This document shows, piece after piece, positions 26,192 to 36,945 of a stretch of 64,000 nt of DNA. This DNA comes from Phycisphaeraceae bacterium (GTDB taxonomy: Bacteria > Planctomycetota > Phycisphaerae > Phycisphaerales > SM1A02), in contig SHAP01000005.1 of NCBI GenBank assembly GCA_004213555.1, positions 62,001 to 126,000 of the forward strand, written 5' to 3'. The notes under the pieces are model-generated. The model was not told where the DNA came from. It did no database searches and saw nothing but the letters and a program-made list of their open reading frames with translations. Numbering within the stretch: the stretch's first letter is position 1; every line of letters starts with the position of its first letter. The translations under genes were made by a program, and so were the position numbers.

Positions 26192-27829
26192 ATAACTTGC
26201 GTCGTGATTGAACGCATCCCCCTCGGGGCTCTGTTTGAATTTCAACGCCCCATTTCTTTGGTTTGGCAGGGCGGCTTTGTCTGGCTGGGCTTTCACGTGC
26301 GACTGACCAGTCGGCAACAAGCCATGATTGTTCTGGCCAAGTGGAACACTTTGAGAGAGTTCTCGAACCACCTCAGCTAAAATTGACTCATGAAGGCGCT
26401 TTGCCTCGGCACTTGATTTGACATTTTTGACCATGATGGCGAAATTCAGGCTCTGGCCAGACTCTTGATCAAGACGCCCGGCCAGGGTGGACGCTCCACG
26501 GATGTACCCTGACTTGCCGCGTATCAAGCAGTTGTCGAACGCTTTGGAGCGAAATCGATTGGCCAATGTCCCTGATTCCCTGCCTTTCGCAAACGTTTCG
26601 AGCCATTGCTCGTACCAATCGCGGGATGATGCTTGAGCGAGTATTTGGGCAAGAGTGCGTGCCGTGAGGCGATTCGTATGGGAAAGCCCTGAGCCGTCAT
26701 CTATGACATCTCCGGGAGCCATGGTGCCAGGAAAAAGGCGCGACAGAGACTCATAGAGTCGCTCGCCGGCGGTTTTGTTGTCAGAGCCAGACGCCAGCCA
26801 TGTGCCATCACCGCCGAGACGGCGATCCAGTGATTTGAGAAGGCATTCGGCATAGAGGTTCCGACTCTCAGTGTTGCAATGGCTGATCACGCGAAAAAGC
26901 GGTGTGTTGATGGTTGCGCTGGCAATGGGCTTTCCTTGAGGGGGGCCATCAATGTGCTGCACTGGTTGGACCTGCAAAACAGAGATGCCATCCATTCTTA
27001 GCGAGGTCGCTAGCAGTTCCGCGGCCCAGCGTGCAGGGTCGTGAACTGGAGATTCCAACATGTGGTGATTGCGACATACGCCAAAAGCGCGAAACTCATT
27101 TCGCCCTGGGTAACGGTCAAAACCAACTGCATCTTTTTGTGAGGTTGATTGGAGGTCCCGGAACTGTTCTCGCAACGCAATAATTTGGCCTGCTTCGGAA
27201 GGAAATAGATCCAACTTTGGCCTGCTTGACTTCGGCTGCAATTCAAGACGTACCAAGTTCCCGGCGAAATTGAGGGCGGATGATTCGCATCGGTATGGTT
27301 TGGAGAATTGGTCTTGGGGCCAGCTGGGGTGAAACCGGGGGCCTTGGAAATATCTCTCGTCATATTCCAGACGCACGACGTCTGAAACTCCCGCGCGTCT
27401 TATTTCGGCTGACAATTGAGACAAGAGAGTGCTTGGAACACGGTTGTCGCTAAGCGGGCCGGGGTCGCCCATCATTGGATCTCCGGTCCCAACCCAACGC
27501 AGCACGGTTCCTTTTTCGGACTTCAGTGCCCAGATCTTTGTTTGATACAGGGCCGGGAGATGCTCAAAAGCTGCAGCGGTGGTCAGCAGTTTCATGGTGC
27601 TGGCAGGTTTCATGGCCTGAGTGGAATTGTGCTCAGATATAGGAGCTCCACCAGAATCCACGATGCACCAAGTGACGTCAGTCAAAGGAATCGGTGAATT
27701 TTGCACAACCCGCTTGAGGCGGTGGTCCAGCTCGGATGCCGCATCGACATGCGGGCAGTGTCCAAACATAAACATCATCGATGTCAAGATGCTGCAACGT
27801 TGAAGTCGCGGTATTGCCGTTCGCATCAT
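26129..27829 (-). CDS. dacB: D-alanyl-D-alanine carboxypeptidase/endopeptidase (PBP4 type, S13)
   Basis: A 566-residue penicillin-binding protein of peptidase family S13, which trims or cleaves peptidoglycan crosslinks in the periplasm. The three active-site motifs are present: S77-T-M-K80, S322-R-N324 and K439-S-G441 (usually K-T-G). DDGSGLSHTNRLTA is also family-typical. The N-terminus has a hydrophobic signal (about residues 12-24). The C-terminal 18 residues (ILANGTGIILILLGIRFC) are hydrophobic, possibly a membrane anchor, which most S13 enzymes lack. Start is ATG 27829 or 27826; the longer frame is antisense to ligA. It shows a planctomycete with peptidoglycan-processing capacity. Confidence 0.92.
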   Translation of the reverse strand: MMRTAIPRLQRCSILTSMMFMFGHCPHVDAASELDHRLKRVVQNSPIPLTDVTWCIVDSGGAPISEHNSTQAMKPASTMKLLTTAAAFEHLPALYQTKIWALKSEKGTVLRWVGTGDPMMGDPGPLSDNRVPSTLLSQLSAEIRRAGVSDVVRLEYDERYFQGPRFHPSWPQDQFSKPYRCESSALNFAGNLVRLELQPKSSRPKLDLFPSEAGQIIALREQFRDLQSTSQKDAVGFDRYPGRNEFRAFGVCRNHHMLESPVHDPARWAAELLATSLRMDGISVLQVQPVQHIDGPPQGKPIASATINTPLFRVISHCNTESRNLYAECLLKSLDRRLGGDGTWLASGSDNKTAGERLYESLSRLFPGTMAPGDVIDDGSGLSHTNRLTARTLAQILAQASSRDWYEQWLETFAKGRESGTLANRFRSKAFDNCLIRGKSGYIRGASTLAGRLDQESGQSLNFAIMVKNVKSSAEAKRLHESILAEVVRELSQSVPLGQNNHGLLPTGQSHVKAQPDKAALPNQRNGALKFKQSPEGDAFNHDASYSTILANGTGIILILLGIRFC

Positions 27830-27833
27830 TTGA

Positions 27834-29948
<2,115 letters not shown>

Positions 29949-29996
29949 GGGACATCAAGATCATCTGGATTCGATGTTCGTTTGAGTTGTGGCGAT

Positions 29997-30941
29997 TCAG
30001 AACAGCAGGTCGGCTGCTTCCCGATATCGGGCCAGGGTCTTTTGAATTACTTCGTCGGGCAGGATTGGCCCGGGGGCAGTCTTGTCCCACCGTCCTTCGT
30101 CTACTTCTGATTGAAGCCAATTTCGAACAATCTGTTTGTCGAACGAAGCTTGCTCTCGACCAGGCTCGAAGTCATCGGCCGGCCAGAATCGCGAAGAGTC
30201 TGGAGTCAGGACTTCGTCGATAATGATTAACTCGTCGGTTGGATTCCCTTCGAGATCGAGAGCATGGCCAAATTCGAATTTGGTGTCGGCGAGAATGATG
30301 CCGCGTTCTGCAGCGTATGCGGCGGCCTTGGTGTAGATCTCCAGGGAGAGGTCACGCAGCTTGGTCATAAGCTCTTTGCCGACCAAGTCGCAGGCGGTTT
30401 CAAAGGAAATATTTTCATCGTGACCTTCGTCCGCTTTTGTTGAGGGAGTGAACAGCGGCTCGGGAAGGCGGTCAGACAACTGGAGGCCTTCAGGCAACGG
30501 GATGCCACAGACGGTTCCCGATTTTTGGTATTCCTTCCATCCGCTTCCGGCAATGTGGCCTCGAACCACACACTCAATGGGAACGACTTTGGCCGCGCGT
30601 CCAATCATAATGCGTCCCTCGAGAGAAGACCGTTCCTCTTCGGACAATCCAGGCAGGTCAGCAGGATTCGTTGAAAGCAAATGATCAGGAACCAGATTGA
30701 GATCTCGGACGAAATCAAAGAATCCGGTCGAAATTTTTGTGAGAAGGACGCCTTTGCCCGGCATGGGATCCGGCAACACGACGTCGAACGCACTGACCCG
30801 GTCGCTGGCCACAATCAACAGTCGTGGAGCTTGTCCGTCGACGGCGGGAATGGGGTACACATCCCTGACTTTTCCTTGGCGGCGTCCGGGGTAGGGGAGG
30901 TCAGTCGATTTGATGGCGGTTTGGGTGTTGTTGCTGGTCAT
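29997..30941 (-). CDS. purC: SAICAR synthetase PurC
   Basis: A 314-residue phosphoribosylaminoimidazole-succinocarboxamide synthase of purine biosynthesis. Key segments are GRRQGKVRDVY, IVASDRVSAFDV, ECVVRGHIAGSGWKEYQKSGTVCGI, and ILADTKFEFG followed by IIIDEVLTPDSSRFW. Start ATG 30941 fits the family; the upstream frame reaches into the divergent gene. TATCAT (30952-30957, minus) ends 10 nt before it. It is longer than the compact 240-residue bacterial form and closer to the longer eukaryote-like form. No other pur genes are adjacent. Confidence 0.96.
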   Translation of the reverse strand: MTSNNTQTAIKSTDLPYPGRRQGKVRDVYPIPAVDGQAPRLLIVASDRVSAFDVVLPDPMPGKGVLLTKISTGFFDFVRDLNLVPDHLLSTNPADLPGLSEEERSSLEGRIMIGRAAKVVPIECVVRGHIAGSGWKEYQKSGTVCGIPLPEGLQLSDRLPEPLFTPSTKADEGHDENISFETACDLVGKELMTKLRDLSLEIYTKAAAYAAERGIILADTKFEFGHALDLEGNPTDELIIIDEVLTPDSSRFWPADDFEPGREQASFDKQIVRNWLQSEVDEGRWDKTAPGPILPDEVIQKTLARYREAADLLF

Positions 30942-30999
30942 TTCGACTCTGATGATACGCCCGCTTGCTCTCTGACGCAGGGGAGGCGACACTCTCCAC

Positions 31000-32427
31000 G
31001 TGCCGAAGTTCGACACGAGCCATGACCCAGCCGTTTCCCTGTCGTCTGCCCGACTGCTGGATCATCAAGGCCGTGCTTTGGAAGCAGATTCGCGGATCTC
31101 TGGTGACATTCTTGACCTCCGAAAGAAGGTTCCCCATACCGTCGCTACAGAAGTGGAGTACGACATCGGCCGGCGACTGCCGCTGACGACATGCCTGCTG
31201 CCGGAACGCACAGCGCCTTACCCGTTGGTGCAAGAGTTGGCACGAGATCGAATTCGTCGTTTTTTCCACAAAAGCGAGGAGTGGCAAATGTTTGATTTGT
31301 CCCTCGATCATCCAGCCCATGTTGAATTTGAAGCAGCCCGACAAGATTTGGTGGAGTCTCTGGTTGCGTCCGATCCCGCCGAGAGCATCCGCTTGGGTCG
31401 AGACGGTTTAAGAAAGTCTGTTGACGCGTGTGATCAGCTGACCTTGGCCCACGCCCAGATCCTTCTCCACCGGCGGTTCGGCAGCCATCCGGCCTCGCCA
31501 TCAACATTTGGCGTCCGTTACGACGGAACCGTTGATTCGCCTGGTTTGAGAAAGCTTCTCAACGAGCAGTTTGGCATGTTGACCATTCCCATCGATTGGG
31601 CTGTTTGTGAACCCAAAGCAGGGACGTTTGATTTCAGTTCGATTGAAGGAAAAATTCTCTGGGCTTCGGAACAAGGTCGGCCCTTCATGGTCGGTCCATT
31701 GCTTGCGATGCGTCCCGGCGTCATACCTGAGCATGTCCCCATGGACTCCAAGTCTTTTCGGGATCGGGTGTACGACTTTGCTGAACAAGTTGTGGCCCGA
31801 TTCGGCCGCTTCTGCCCTTTTTGGAACATCGCATCCGGATTGAATGCATCCCGGGCCCCACTCTTGTCTCCCGAAGAGTCGGTGGACTTGGCACGAATGC
31901 TTCGTCTTTTGGTGCGTCAATATCGGCGCGACGCCAAGATCATGATCGAAGTTCGCGAGCCCTGGGGCGAGCATGCCGCCACATATGGCCTTGATCCCTT
32001 TGACTTTGTCAAAAGACTCGGGCAAAACGGAGTTGAATGTGATGCCATTGGCGTTCGCATGCTCGCCGGCGGCCGCCATCAGGGCGAATCCGTTCGAACA
32101 CTCTTTGACAATGCTTGTCTTCTCGATCGTCTGTTGTCCATTGACAAGCCGGTGGTGGTCACCATCGGTCGCGGCAGCGGGAAGGACGGTCTCGCACAAG
32201 CGAAGTACGCATCCCTCACCGCCCAACTGTGTTTGTCCCGTCGGTACGTTCAGTCCGTGATTTGGTCCGACTTGTACGACCACCCCAGGTCCTTGGTCGA
32301 ACGCGGCGGCATGGTCGATGCTGAAGGCGGGGCTCGTCCCGTGCTGGCCCATTGGTCGAAGCTCCGTTCCAAGTTCAGCAAGCCGATCGGATCAGTTCAA
32401 CTTCCCAAGCGTGGTGAAGGTGCGTGA
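31000..32427 (+). CDS. GH10-like protein lacking catalytic glutamates (pseudoenzyme)
   Basis: A 475-residue cytoplasmic-looking protein. Residues about 185-465 follow the glycoside hydrolase 10 (xylanase) barrel: FGMLTIPIDWAVCEPKAGTFDFS at strand 2, GRPFMVGPLL at strand 3, a strand-4 segment, DAKIMIEVREPWG, ECDAIGVRMLAGG, and the final VQSVIWSDLYD. The acid/base site, normally WDVVNE, reads WNIASG, and the nucleophile site, normally ITELD, reads VTIGRG, so neither catalytic glutamate is present. The N-terminal 170 residues are unassigned. There is no signal peptide. Start GTG 31000 has GGGAGG 13 nt upstream. Its stop overlaps the mfd start (GTGA, 32424-32427), indicating translational coupling to a DNA-repair factor. 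Confidence 0.72.
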   Translation: MPKFDTSHDPAVSLSSARLLDHQGRALEADSRISGDILDLRKKVPHTVATEVEYDIGRRLPLTTCLLPERTAPYPLVQELARDRIRRFFHKSEEWQMFDLSLDHPAHVEFEAARQDLVESLVASDPAESIRLGRDGLRKSVDACDQLTLAHAQILLHRRFGSHPASPSTFGVRYDGTVDSPGLRKLLNEQFGMLTIPIDWAVCEPKAGTFDFSSIEGKILWASEQGRPFMVGPLLAMRPGVIPEHVPMDSKSFRDRVYDFAEQVVARFGRFCPFWNIASGLNASRAPLLSPEESVDLARMLRLLVRQYRRDAKIMIEVREPWGEHAATYGLDPFDFVKRLGQNGVECDAIGVRMLAGGRHQGESVRTLFDNACLLDRLLSIDKPVVVTIGRGSGKDGLAQAKYASLTAQLCLSRRYVQSVIWSDLYDHPRSLVERGGMVDAEGGARPVLAHWSKLRSKFSKPIGSVQLPKRGEGA

Positions 32428-35400
32428 CGGATTCAGAAGCCCGAACCAATCCTCTTGATCAGTTTGACGCAAGCCTGAGACTTCCCAATTCGGGGATCGT
32501 GGGTTTGACGGGAGGGTGCGGCGTCACCACGGCCGCGCTGCTGGCCGAATCCTTGCATCGCTCTTCCAAGTCCACCATTTTGCTGTTGACGGCGCACCAC
32601 GACGAAGCCGAGGAGGCCATCGCCATATGGCGTTCGCTCCAAGCTCATGCTTTCCATTTTGCCCCCCTTGACCCCATCAGCCCGGATGTGCTTCCCAATG
32701 CTTCTGCTCTAACCAGCCGGCTTGACACCGTACGTTGTGCTGGAGAAGGCGCTCCCATGCTTGTTGCGGCAAGCATGTCGGCTTTGATGCAGGGCTGCAT
32801 GAGCGTTGACGAGGCCCGGCAATGGCTGGTGCCGTTGAAGGAAGGTCAAGATTGCGTCCCCGGAGAATTGGTTCAAAGGCTGGCGGAGGCTGGCTACCAC
32901 CGCACCGCCATCGTGTCCGAGCCTGGTGATTTCGCCCTTCGTGGTGACGTTGTCGATCTCTTTCCAGCCAGTGGCGAACCCCCGGTACGTTTGGATTTCT
33001 TTGGTGATGAACTCGAAAGCATTCGCGGTATTGATTTGGACTCCATGGCGTCGGCGGAGCGAAAGAAGTCCACATCGTTGCTTCTTGCTCCTCAGGAGAT
33101 TCTGAAGCGGGACGCCCATGGGCAACTGGTTGATTTCCTTCCCGGTCCGACCACGGCAATTTTGCTTGAGCCGCTTGATTTGGTCGAACGCGGGCGGAGC
33201 GCCTTTGACCGTTCGGCGGTCCGAAGTGTCCATGGTCCACCCCGTGTGTTGGAGGCCATCCTAAATCAAAGCACGTTGCAACTCGAGATTTCCCGAAGTC
33301 CAGGAACGGCGGAGCGGCAGCTCCAATGGCCAAACTCCGCTTTGCCTGAACTCCCCAGCGAGCCATCGGATGCCCTGTCATTTCTGCACCGTGAATTTCC
33401 TGCCGCTCATGTGACGGTGTATGTCGAAGCCCCTGCAGAAATCACTCGGGTTCAGCGAGTCATTGACGGGGTTGTGTCTGCCAATTCAGATTTGCAGATC
33501 AAAATTGCATCCCTGCGTTTGGAGCGCGGATTTCTTTCCGAATTTGATCGCCAGCAGATCCATGTGCCATGGCACGAGTTGTTGGGTCGATGGCAACGCC
33601 CTCCCCGATCGTTTGGCCTCGGCTCAGCCCGGTCCCTTGATGCGTTTGTCGAAATGGAACCGGGGGACTATGTGGTGCATCGCGAGCACGGCATCTCTCA
33701 ATATCTTGGACTTGAGCTGCGTCGCGATGGGGATGATGAGGAAGAGTTCTTGATTTTGCTCTTTTACGGGGGGACACGACTCGCGGTGCCTGCCGTGAAA
33801 TCTGAGTTGGTGCAGAAATACATTGGTGGAAGGGTGGCTCCTGAACTTTCCTCCTATGGAGGGGCTCGATGGAAAAAGAAAAAAGGAAAGGTCAAGGATG
33901 CCGTTCGTGACCTGGCCGCCGAATTGATTCGAGTCCAAGCTGTTAGGGAAAGCACCCCTGGTATTTCATTTCCCGGCGACACCGAGTGGCAGCACCAGTT
34001 TGAAGCAGGGTTTCCATTCGTGGAGACAGAAGATCAACTCTCTGCCATTGAGGCGGTCAAGCGAGACATGTCCAAACCCAGGCCAATGGACCGACTTGTC
34101 TGCGGCGATGTTGGTTTTGGCAAAACCGAGGTGGCTTTGAGGGCGGCCTTCAAAGCGGTTGAGTCGGGCCGTCAGGTTGCGGTTCTCGTGCCAACCACGG
34201 TGCTGGCGGAGCAGCACTTGAGGTCCTTTCGCGAGCGATTTGCAGGATTTCCGTTTCGCATCGAAGGCCTCAGTCGTTTTCGATCACGAGATGAAGCCCG
34301 ATCGGTTTTAAAGGCCACCGCAAAGGGGGAAGTTGATGTCTTGGTTGGGACCCATCGGTTGTTGTCCAAAGACGTGGCATTTTCGGATCTGGGCTTGGTC
34401 ATCATTGACGAAGAGCAAAGGTTTGGGGTCGAGCACAAGCAGAGGCTTCTCGAACTGCGGGCTTTGGCTGATGTCTTGGTGCTTACCGCAACCCCCATTC
34501 CCCGAACCCTTCACATGTCCATGATGGAGCTCCGCGACATTAGCACGTTGACGACGCCGCCTGTGGAGCGGCGGCCAGTGGTCACCGAAGTTATTCCCTG
34601 CCAGTTGCCGCGGGTTCGGCGGGCGATCCAAAGAGAAATGGAGCGCGGAGGGCAGGTGTACATCTTGCACAACCGAGTCCAAGACATTCAAGAAGTCGCC
34701 AACGAGATTTCACTTCTCGTGCCCGAGGCCTCGGTTTCTGTTGGGCATGGTCAAATGCCGGCAGGCGAGCTTGACAATGTGATGAGATCTTTCGTGCAAG
34801 GGAAATGCGACGTTTTGGTTTCCACGACCATCATTGAAAATGGACTGGACGTCCCCCGAGCGAACACCATGATTGTTCGAAATGCGAGCCGCTTTGGTCT
34901 CGCCCAACTCCACCAACTGAGAGGGCGGGTGGGCCGCTCTCGAGAGAGGGCGTTCTGTTACTTGATGCTTCCCGAAAATGGCGTCGAGGATCCAACGGCC
35001 CTTGAGCGTCTGCGAACTCTTGAACGGTACTCCATGCTCGGTGCCGGCTTTCGCATCGCCATGCGTGACCTTGAAATACGCGGAGCCGGAAATCTTCTTG
35101 GTCCAGAACAGAGTGGTCACATTCTGACGGTTGGATACGAAATGTACTGCCAGCTGCTGGAGCAAGCCGTCTCGGAGCTGCGTCAGGAAATCAGCATCGA
35201 TCACCTTTCGACATCTGTTGATTTGGGTGTTCGTGGAGGCATACCCGTGGCTTGGATTCCCGTCGACGCTCGCCGCCTTGATGTGTACCGTCGAATCGCG
35301 CGCAGCGATACTCCGGACGCTCTACACCAGCTTCGCAATGATTTGTCCTCGGCCTACGGAAAACTGCCTCGCAGGACCAAATTGCTTTTTGACTTGGCAT

Positions 35401-35654
35401 TGATACGGGTGTCTGCCGCTCAGCTCAATGTCTCAGCCGTGGTTCGAGACGGTCAGAATGTTGTGTTCACTTCGACACGCCCAGAGCAGCTGCGAGACAG
35501 GTTGATGAAAGCTCCAGGGGCCCTGCGTCTTGTCGACGCCAAGCATGGTGGATTTAAAGAAGTGTGGTATCGGCCTGCGAAGCGTGTGGGCGATTCACTG
35601 CAAGTGGTACGTACCCTGTGCAAGCACTTGGACGCCACGGAGGGTGCCGAATGA
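32424..35654 (+). CDS. mfd: transcription-repair coupling factor Mfd
   Basis: A 1076-residue Mfd, which removes stalled RNA polymerase at lesions and recruits UvrA. The UvrB-like N-terminal modules (GDFALRGDVVDLFP, DFFGDELESIR), the RNA-polymerase-interacting domain (EPGDYVVHREHGISQYLG), and the RecG-like translocase are all visible, with Walker A GDVGFGKTEV near residue 565 and DEEQRFG near 660, then the C-terminal autoinhibitory domain. The N-terminal region is somewhat shorter than in Escherichia coli (1148 residues). It is coupled by GTGA to the GH10-like gene and by ATGA to the small membrane protein gene that follows. Confidence 0.97.
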   Translation: MTDSEARTNPLDQFDASLRLPNSGIVGLTGGCGVTTAALLAESLHRSSKSTILLLTAHHDEAEEAIAIWRSLQAHAFHFAPLDPISPDVLPNASALTSRLDTVRCAGEGAPMLVAASMSALMQGCMSVDEARQWLVPLKEGQDCVPGELVQRLAEAGYHRTAIVSEPGDFALRGDVVDLFPASGEPPVRLDFFGDELESIRGIDLDSMASAERKKSTSLLLAPQEILKRDAHGQLVDFLPGPTTAILLEPLDLVERGRSAFDRSAVRSVHGPPRVLEAILNQSTLQLEISRSPGTAERQLQWPNSALPELPSEPSDALSFLHREFPAAHVTVYVEAPAEITRVQRVIDGVVSANSDLQIKIASLRLERGFLSEFDRQQIHVPWHELLGRWQRPPRSFGLGSARSLDAFVEMEPGDYVVHREHGISQYLGLELRRDGDDEEEFLILLFYGGTRLAVPAVKSELVQKYIGGRVAPELSSYGGARWKKKKGKVKDAVRDLAAELIRVQAVRESTPGISFPGDTEWQHQFEAGFPFVETEDQLSAIEAVKRDMSKPRPMDRLVCGDVGFGKTEVALRAAFKAVESGRQVAVLVPTTVLAEQHLRSFRERFAGFPFRIEGLSRFRSRDEARSVLKATAKGEVDVLVGTHRLLSKDVAFSDLGLVIIDEEQRFGVEHKQRLLELRALADVLVLTATPIPRTLHMSMMELRDISTLTTPPVERRPVVTEVIPCQLPRVRRAIQREMERGGQVYILHNRVQDIQEVANEISLLVPEASVSVGHGQMPAGELDNVMRSFVQGKCDVLVSTTIIENGLDVPRANTMIVRNASRFGLAQLHQLRGRVGRSRERAFCYLMLPENGVEDPTALERLRTLERYSMLGAGFRIAMRDLEIRGAGNLLGPEQSGHILTVGYEMYCQLLEQAVSELRQEISIDHLSTSVDLGVRGGIPVAWIPVDARRLDVYRRIARSDTPDALHQLRNDLSSAYGKLPRRTKLLFDLALIRVSAAQLNVSAVVRDGQNVVFTSTRPEQLRDRLMKAPGALRLVDAKHGGFKEVWYRPAKRVGDSLQVVRTLCKHLDATEGAE

Positions 35655-36121
35655 ATGTCCGAAGCCTCTTGATGGTTGGGGGGCTTGGAAGTGTCTTCGG
35701 GGGCGTCTCGGCGGTCTTATTGTTGCCATTTGCTGTGGGGCAGCGTCTCAACAGATCTGGAAGTGCTGGGGAATGCTGGGTATCGGTTGCCACCGCTGGC
35801 CTCCTGGTGGTCTTCAGCACCAATGACCCGGTTTTCCTTTCAAGTTGTGGCCTGCTGATTCTGGCCGACCTGGCACGCCAGCAGCCCATGGTGCCGCCAG
35901 AAAGCCTGGTGGCCTTTTCCTTGTTGATCGGGGCTTCCATTCACCCCTCTGACTTGGGCTCCTTGGAAGCGGTTCCGCTGGTCATGGTTCTGGCTGGATT
36001 TGCCTCAAAAGGGTGGCCCTTTGCGACTCCAGCCCGAACGATTTGTTCAGGTATTCTGGTGGGCCTTTCATGGGGACTCCTGTTTGCTGAGGTTTGGGTA
36101 CATTTCTTGGCCCTCGGTTGA
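35651..36121 (+). CDS. small membrane protein coupled to mfd
   Basis: A 156-residue hydrophobic protein with about five membrane segments (roughly residues 4-26, 43-58, 63-73, 86-96 and 106-150). It is not recognised. ATG 35651 overlaps the mfd stop (ATGA), so it is part of the GH10-like/mfd operon and probably translated by re-initiation. No conserved functional motif is seen. Confidence 0.65.
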   Translation: MNVRSLLMVGGLGSVFGGVSAVLLLPFAVGQRLNRSGSAGECWVSVATAGLLVVFSTNDPVFLSSCGLLILADLARQQPMVPPESLVAFSLLIGASIHPSDLGSLEAVPLVMVLAGFASKGWPFATPARTICSGILVGLSWGLLFAEVWVHFLALG

Positions 36122-36175
36122 GCGCCGAGGCGTCGGTTGGCCGAAATAGTCCAATAACCGAATTTTGGAGCCTCA

Positions 36176-36601
36176 ATGACCAGTCTGAATACCCGCCGAA
36201 CCTTGTCCAGCACCCGAGAAAGCATGACCCACAAGTTCTCCATCAATGGACACGAGGGGTATCTGACGCTTGGGCTTTTTGACGACGGAAGCGTTGGGGA
36301 GATTTTCATCAAAATGGCCAAGGAAGGGTCAACTCTTTCTGGTTTGATTCAGGGATTTTGCCGGGCTTTTAGTTTGTGCCTGCAGTTTGGCCTGCCTGCG
36401 GCAGATGCCTGCAAGCGATTCGAGGGCATGCGGTTCGACCCAATGGGGCCCACGAGCAACCCTGACATCCCCAACTGCTCTTCCATTTTGGATTACGTGT
36501 CGAAATATCTGCAAAGTTCCGCCGTGACCAGTCTCCAGGAAGACTCGCAGACTCCACAGGCCCAAAATTCGGCCGCCACCGCCTTCTCTGAAGCAGTCTG
36601 A
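36176..36601 (+). CDS. stand-alone class II ribonucleotide reductase C-terminal domain (NrdJb-like)
   Basis: A 141-residue protein matching the C-terminal segment of B12-dependent ribonucleotide reductase rather than a whole enzyme: a beta-strand pair (KFSINGHEGYLTLGLFDDGSVGEIFI), KMAKEGSTLSGLIQGFCRAFSLCLQFGLPA and FEGMRFDPMGPTSNPDIPNCSSILDYV. This module occurs as a separate polypeptide in some split class II reductases, where it completes the large subunit. No catalytic subunit lies in the window. The C-terminal 30 residues are unstructured and lack the reducing C-x-x-C pair seen in many reductases. ATG 36176 follows the previous gene by 54 nt; a strong promoter begins 11 nt downstream. Confidence 0.78.
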   Translation: MTSLNTRRTLSSTRESMTHKFSINGHEGYLTLGLFDDGSVGEIFIKMAKEGSTLSGLIQGFCRAFSLCLQFGLPAADACKRFEGMRFDPMGPTSNPDIPNCSSILDYVSKYLQSSAVTSLQEDSQTPQAQNSAATAFSEAV

Positions 36602-36612
36602 TGTGCCCTGGG

Positions 36613-36640
36613 TTGACGGTCTCTTCGGACCGTCTACAAT
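36613..36640 (+). promoter_or_regulatory. strong sigma-70-type promoter with palindrome in the spacer
   Basis: TTGACG (36613-36618) and TACAAT (36635-36640) are 16 nt apart. A perfect inverted repeat, GACGGTC (36615-36621) and GACCGTC (36628-36634), spans the -35 box and spacer, which is a typical operator position. Predicted transcription start is near 36647, upstream of the candidate RNA and tRNA-Gln. Confidence 0.7.
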
Positions 36641-36646
36641 GGTCAA

Positions 36647-36850
36647 CTTGCACGAGCCGTGGTGAGGGCGGATTGTTCGTCTGCACCACATGGGGCGTTC
36701 CATCGCGGCAACGCGAACGTTCCAGCTCATTTCGCCGCGGTTCGCATCCGGTCTTGGCCGGTGGGGCCGCTCCGGATCTGTCCGGGTTCCCATCGGATCA
36801 TTCGTGGACGCACGAATGACCCCGCCATGATCTTCGCCCGACGGGGTGAC
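36647..36850 (+). ncRNA. candidate structured non-coding RNA, family unknown
   Basis: About 200 nt without coding potential follow a strong promoter and fold by hand into consecutive hairpins: GTGGTG/CACCAC (36659-36664 with 36684-36689); a 10-pair stem with two G-T pairs, a 4-nt bulge, three more pairs and a GCAA tetraloop (36691-36724); ATCCGG/CCGGAT enclosing GGCC/GGCC (36746-36777); a perfect 9-bp stem with a GACG loop (36798-36819); and ACCCCG/CGGGGT (36819-36847). No signatures of RNase P RNA, tmRNA or SRP RNA were found. It could be a free RNA or a structured 5' leader for tRNA-Gln and the glmU-prs operon. Confidence 0.4.
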
Positions 36851-36874
36851 ATAAAGGTTCCGGCCTCCGGCAAC

Positions 36875-36945
36875 TGGCCCGTGGTGTAACGGTAGCACAG
36901 CAGTTTTTGGTACTGCTTGTCCAAGTTCGAATCTTGGCGGGCCAA
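36875..36945 (+). tRNA. tRNA-Gln (anticodon TTG)
   Basis: A 71-nt cloverleaf: acceptor TGGCCCG (36875-36881) with CGGGCCA (36938-36944), discriminator A36945, anticodon stem GCAGT/ACTGC around TTTTGGT giving anticodon TTG, and a T-arm with TTCGAAT. CCA is not encoded. The leader and trailer are complementary beyond the acceptor stem: 13 of 15 positions pair between 36860-36874 and 36945-36959. The glmU-like start codon lies only 41 nt downstream, so the tRNA is probably released from a longer transcript. Confidence 0.93.
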
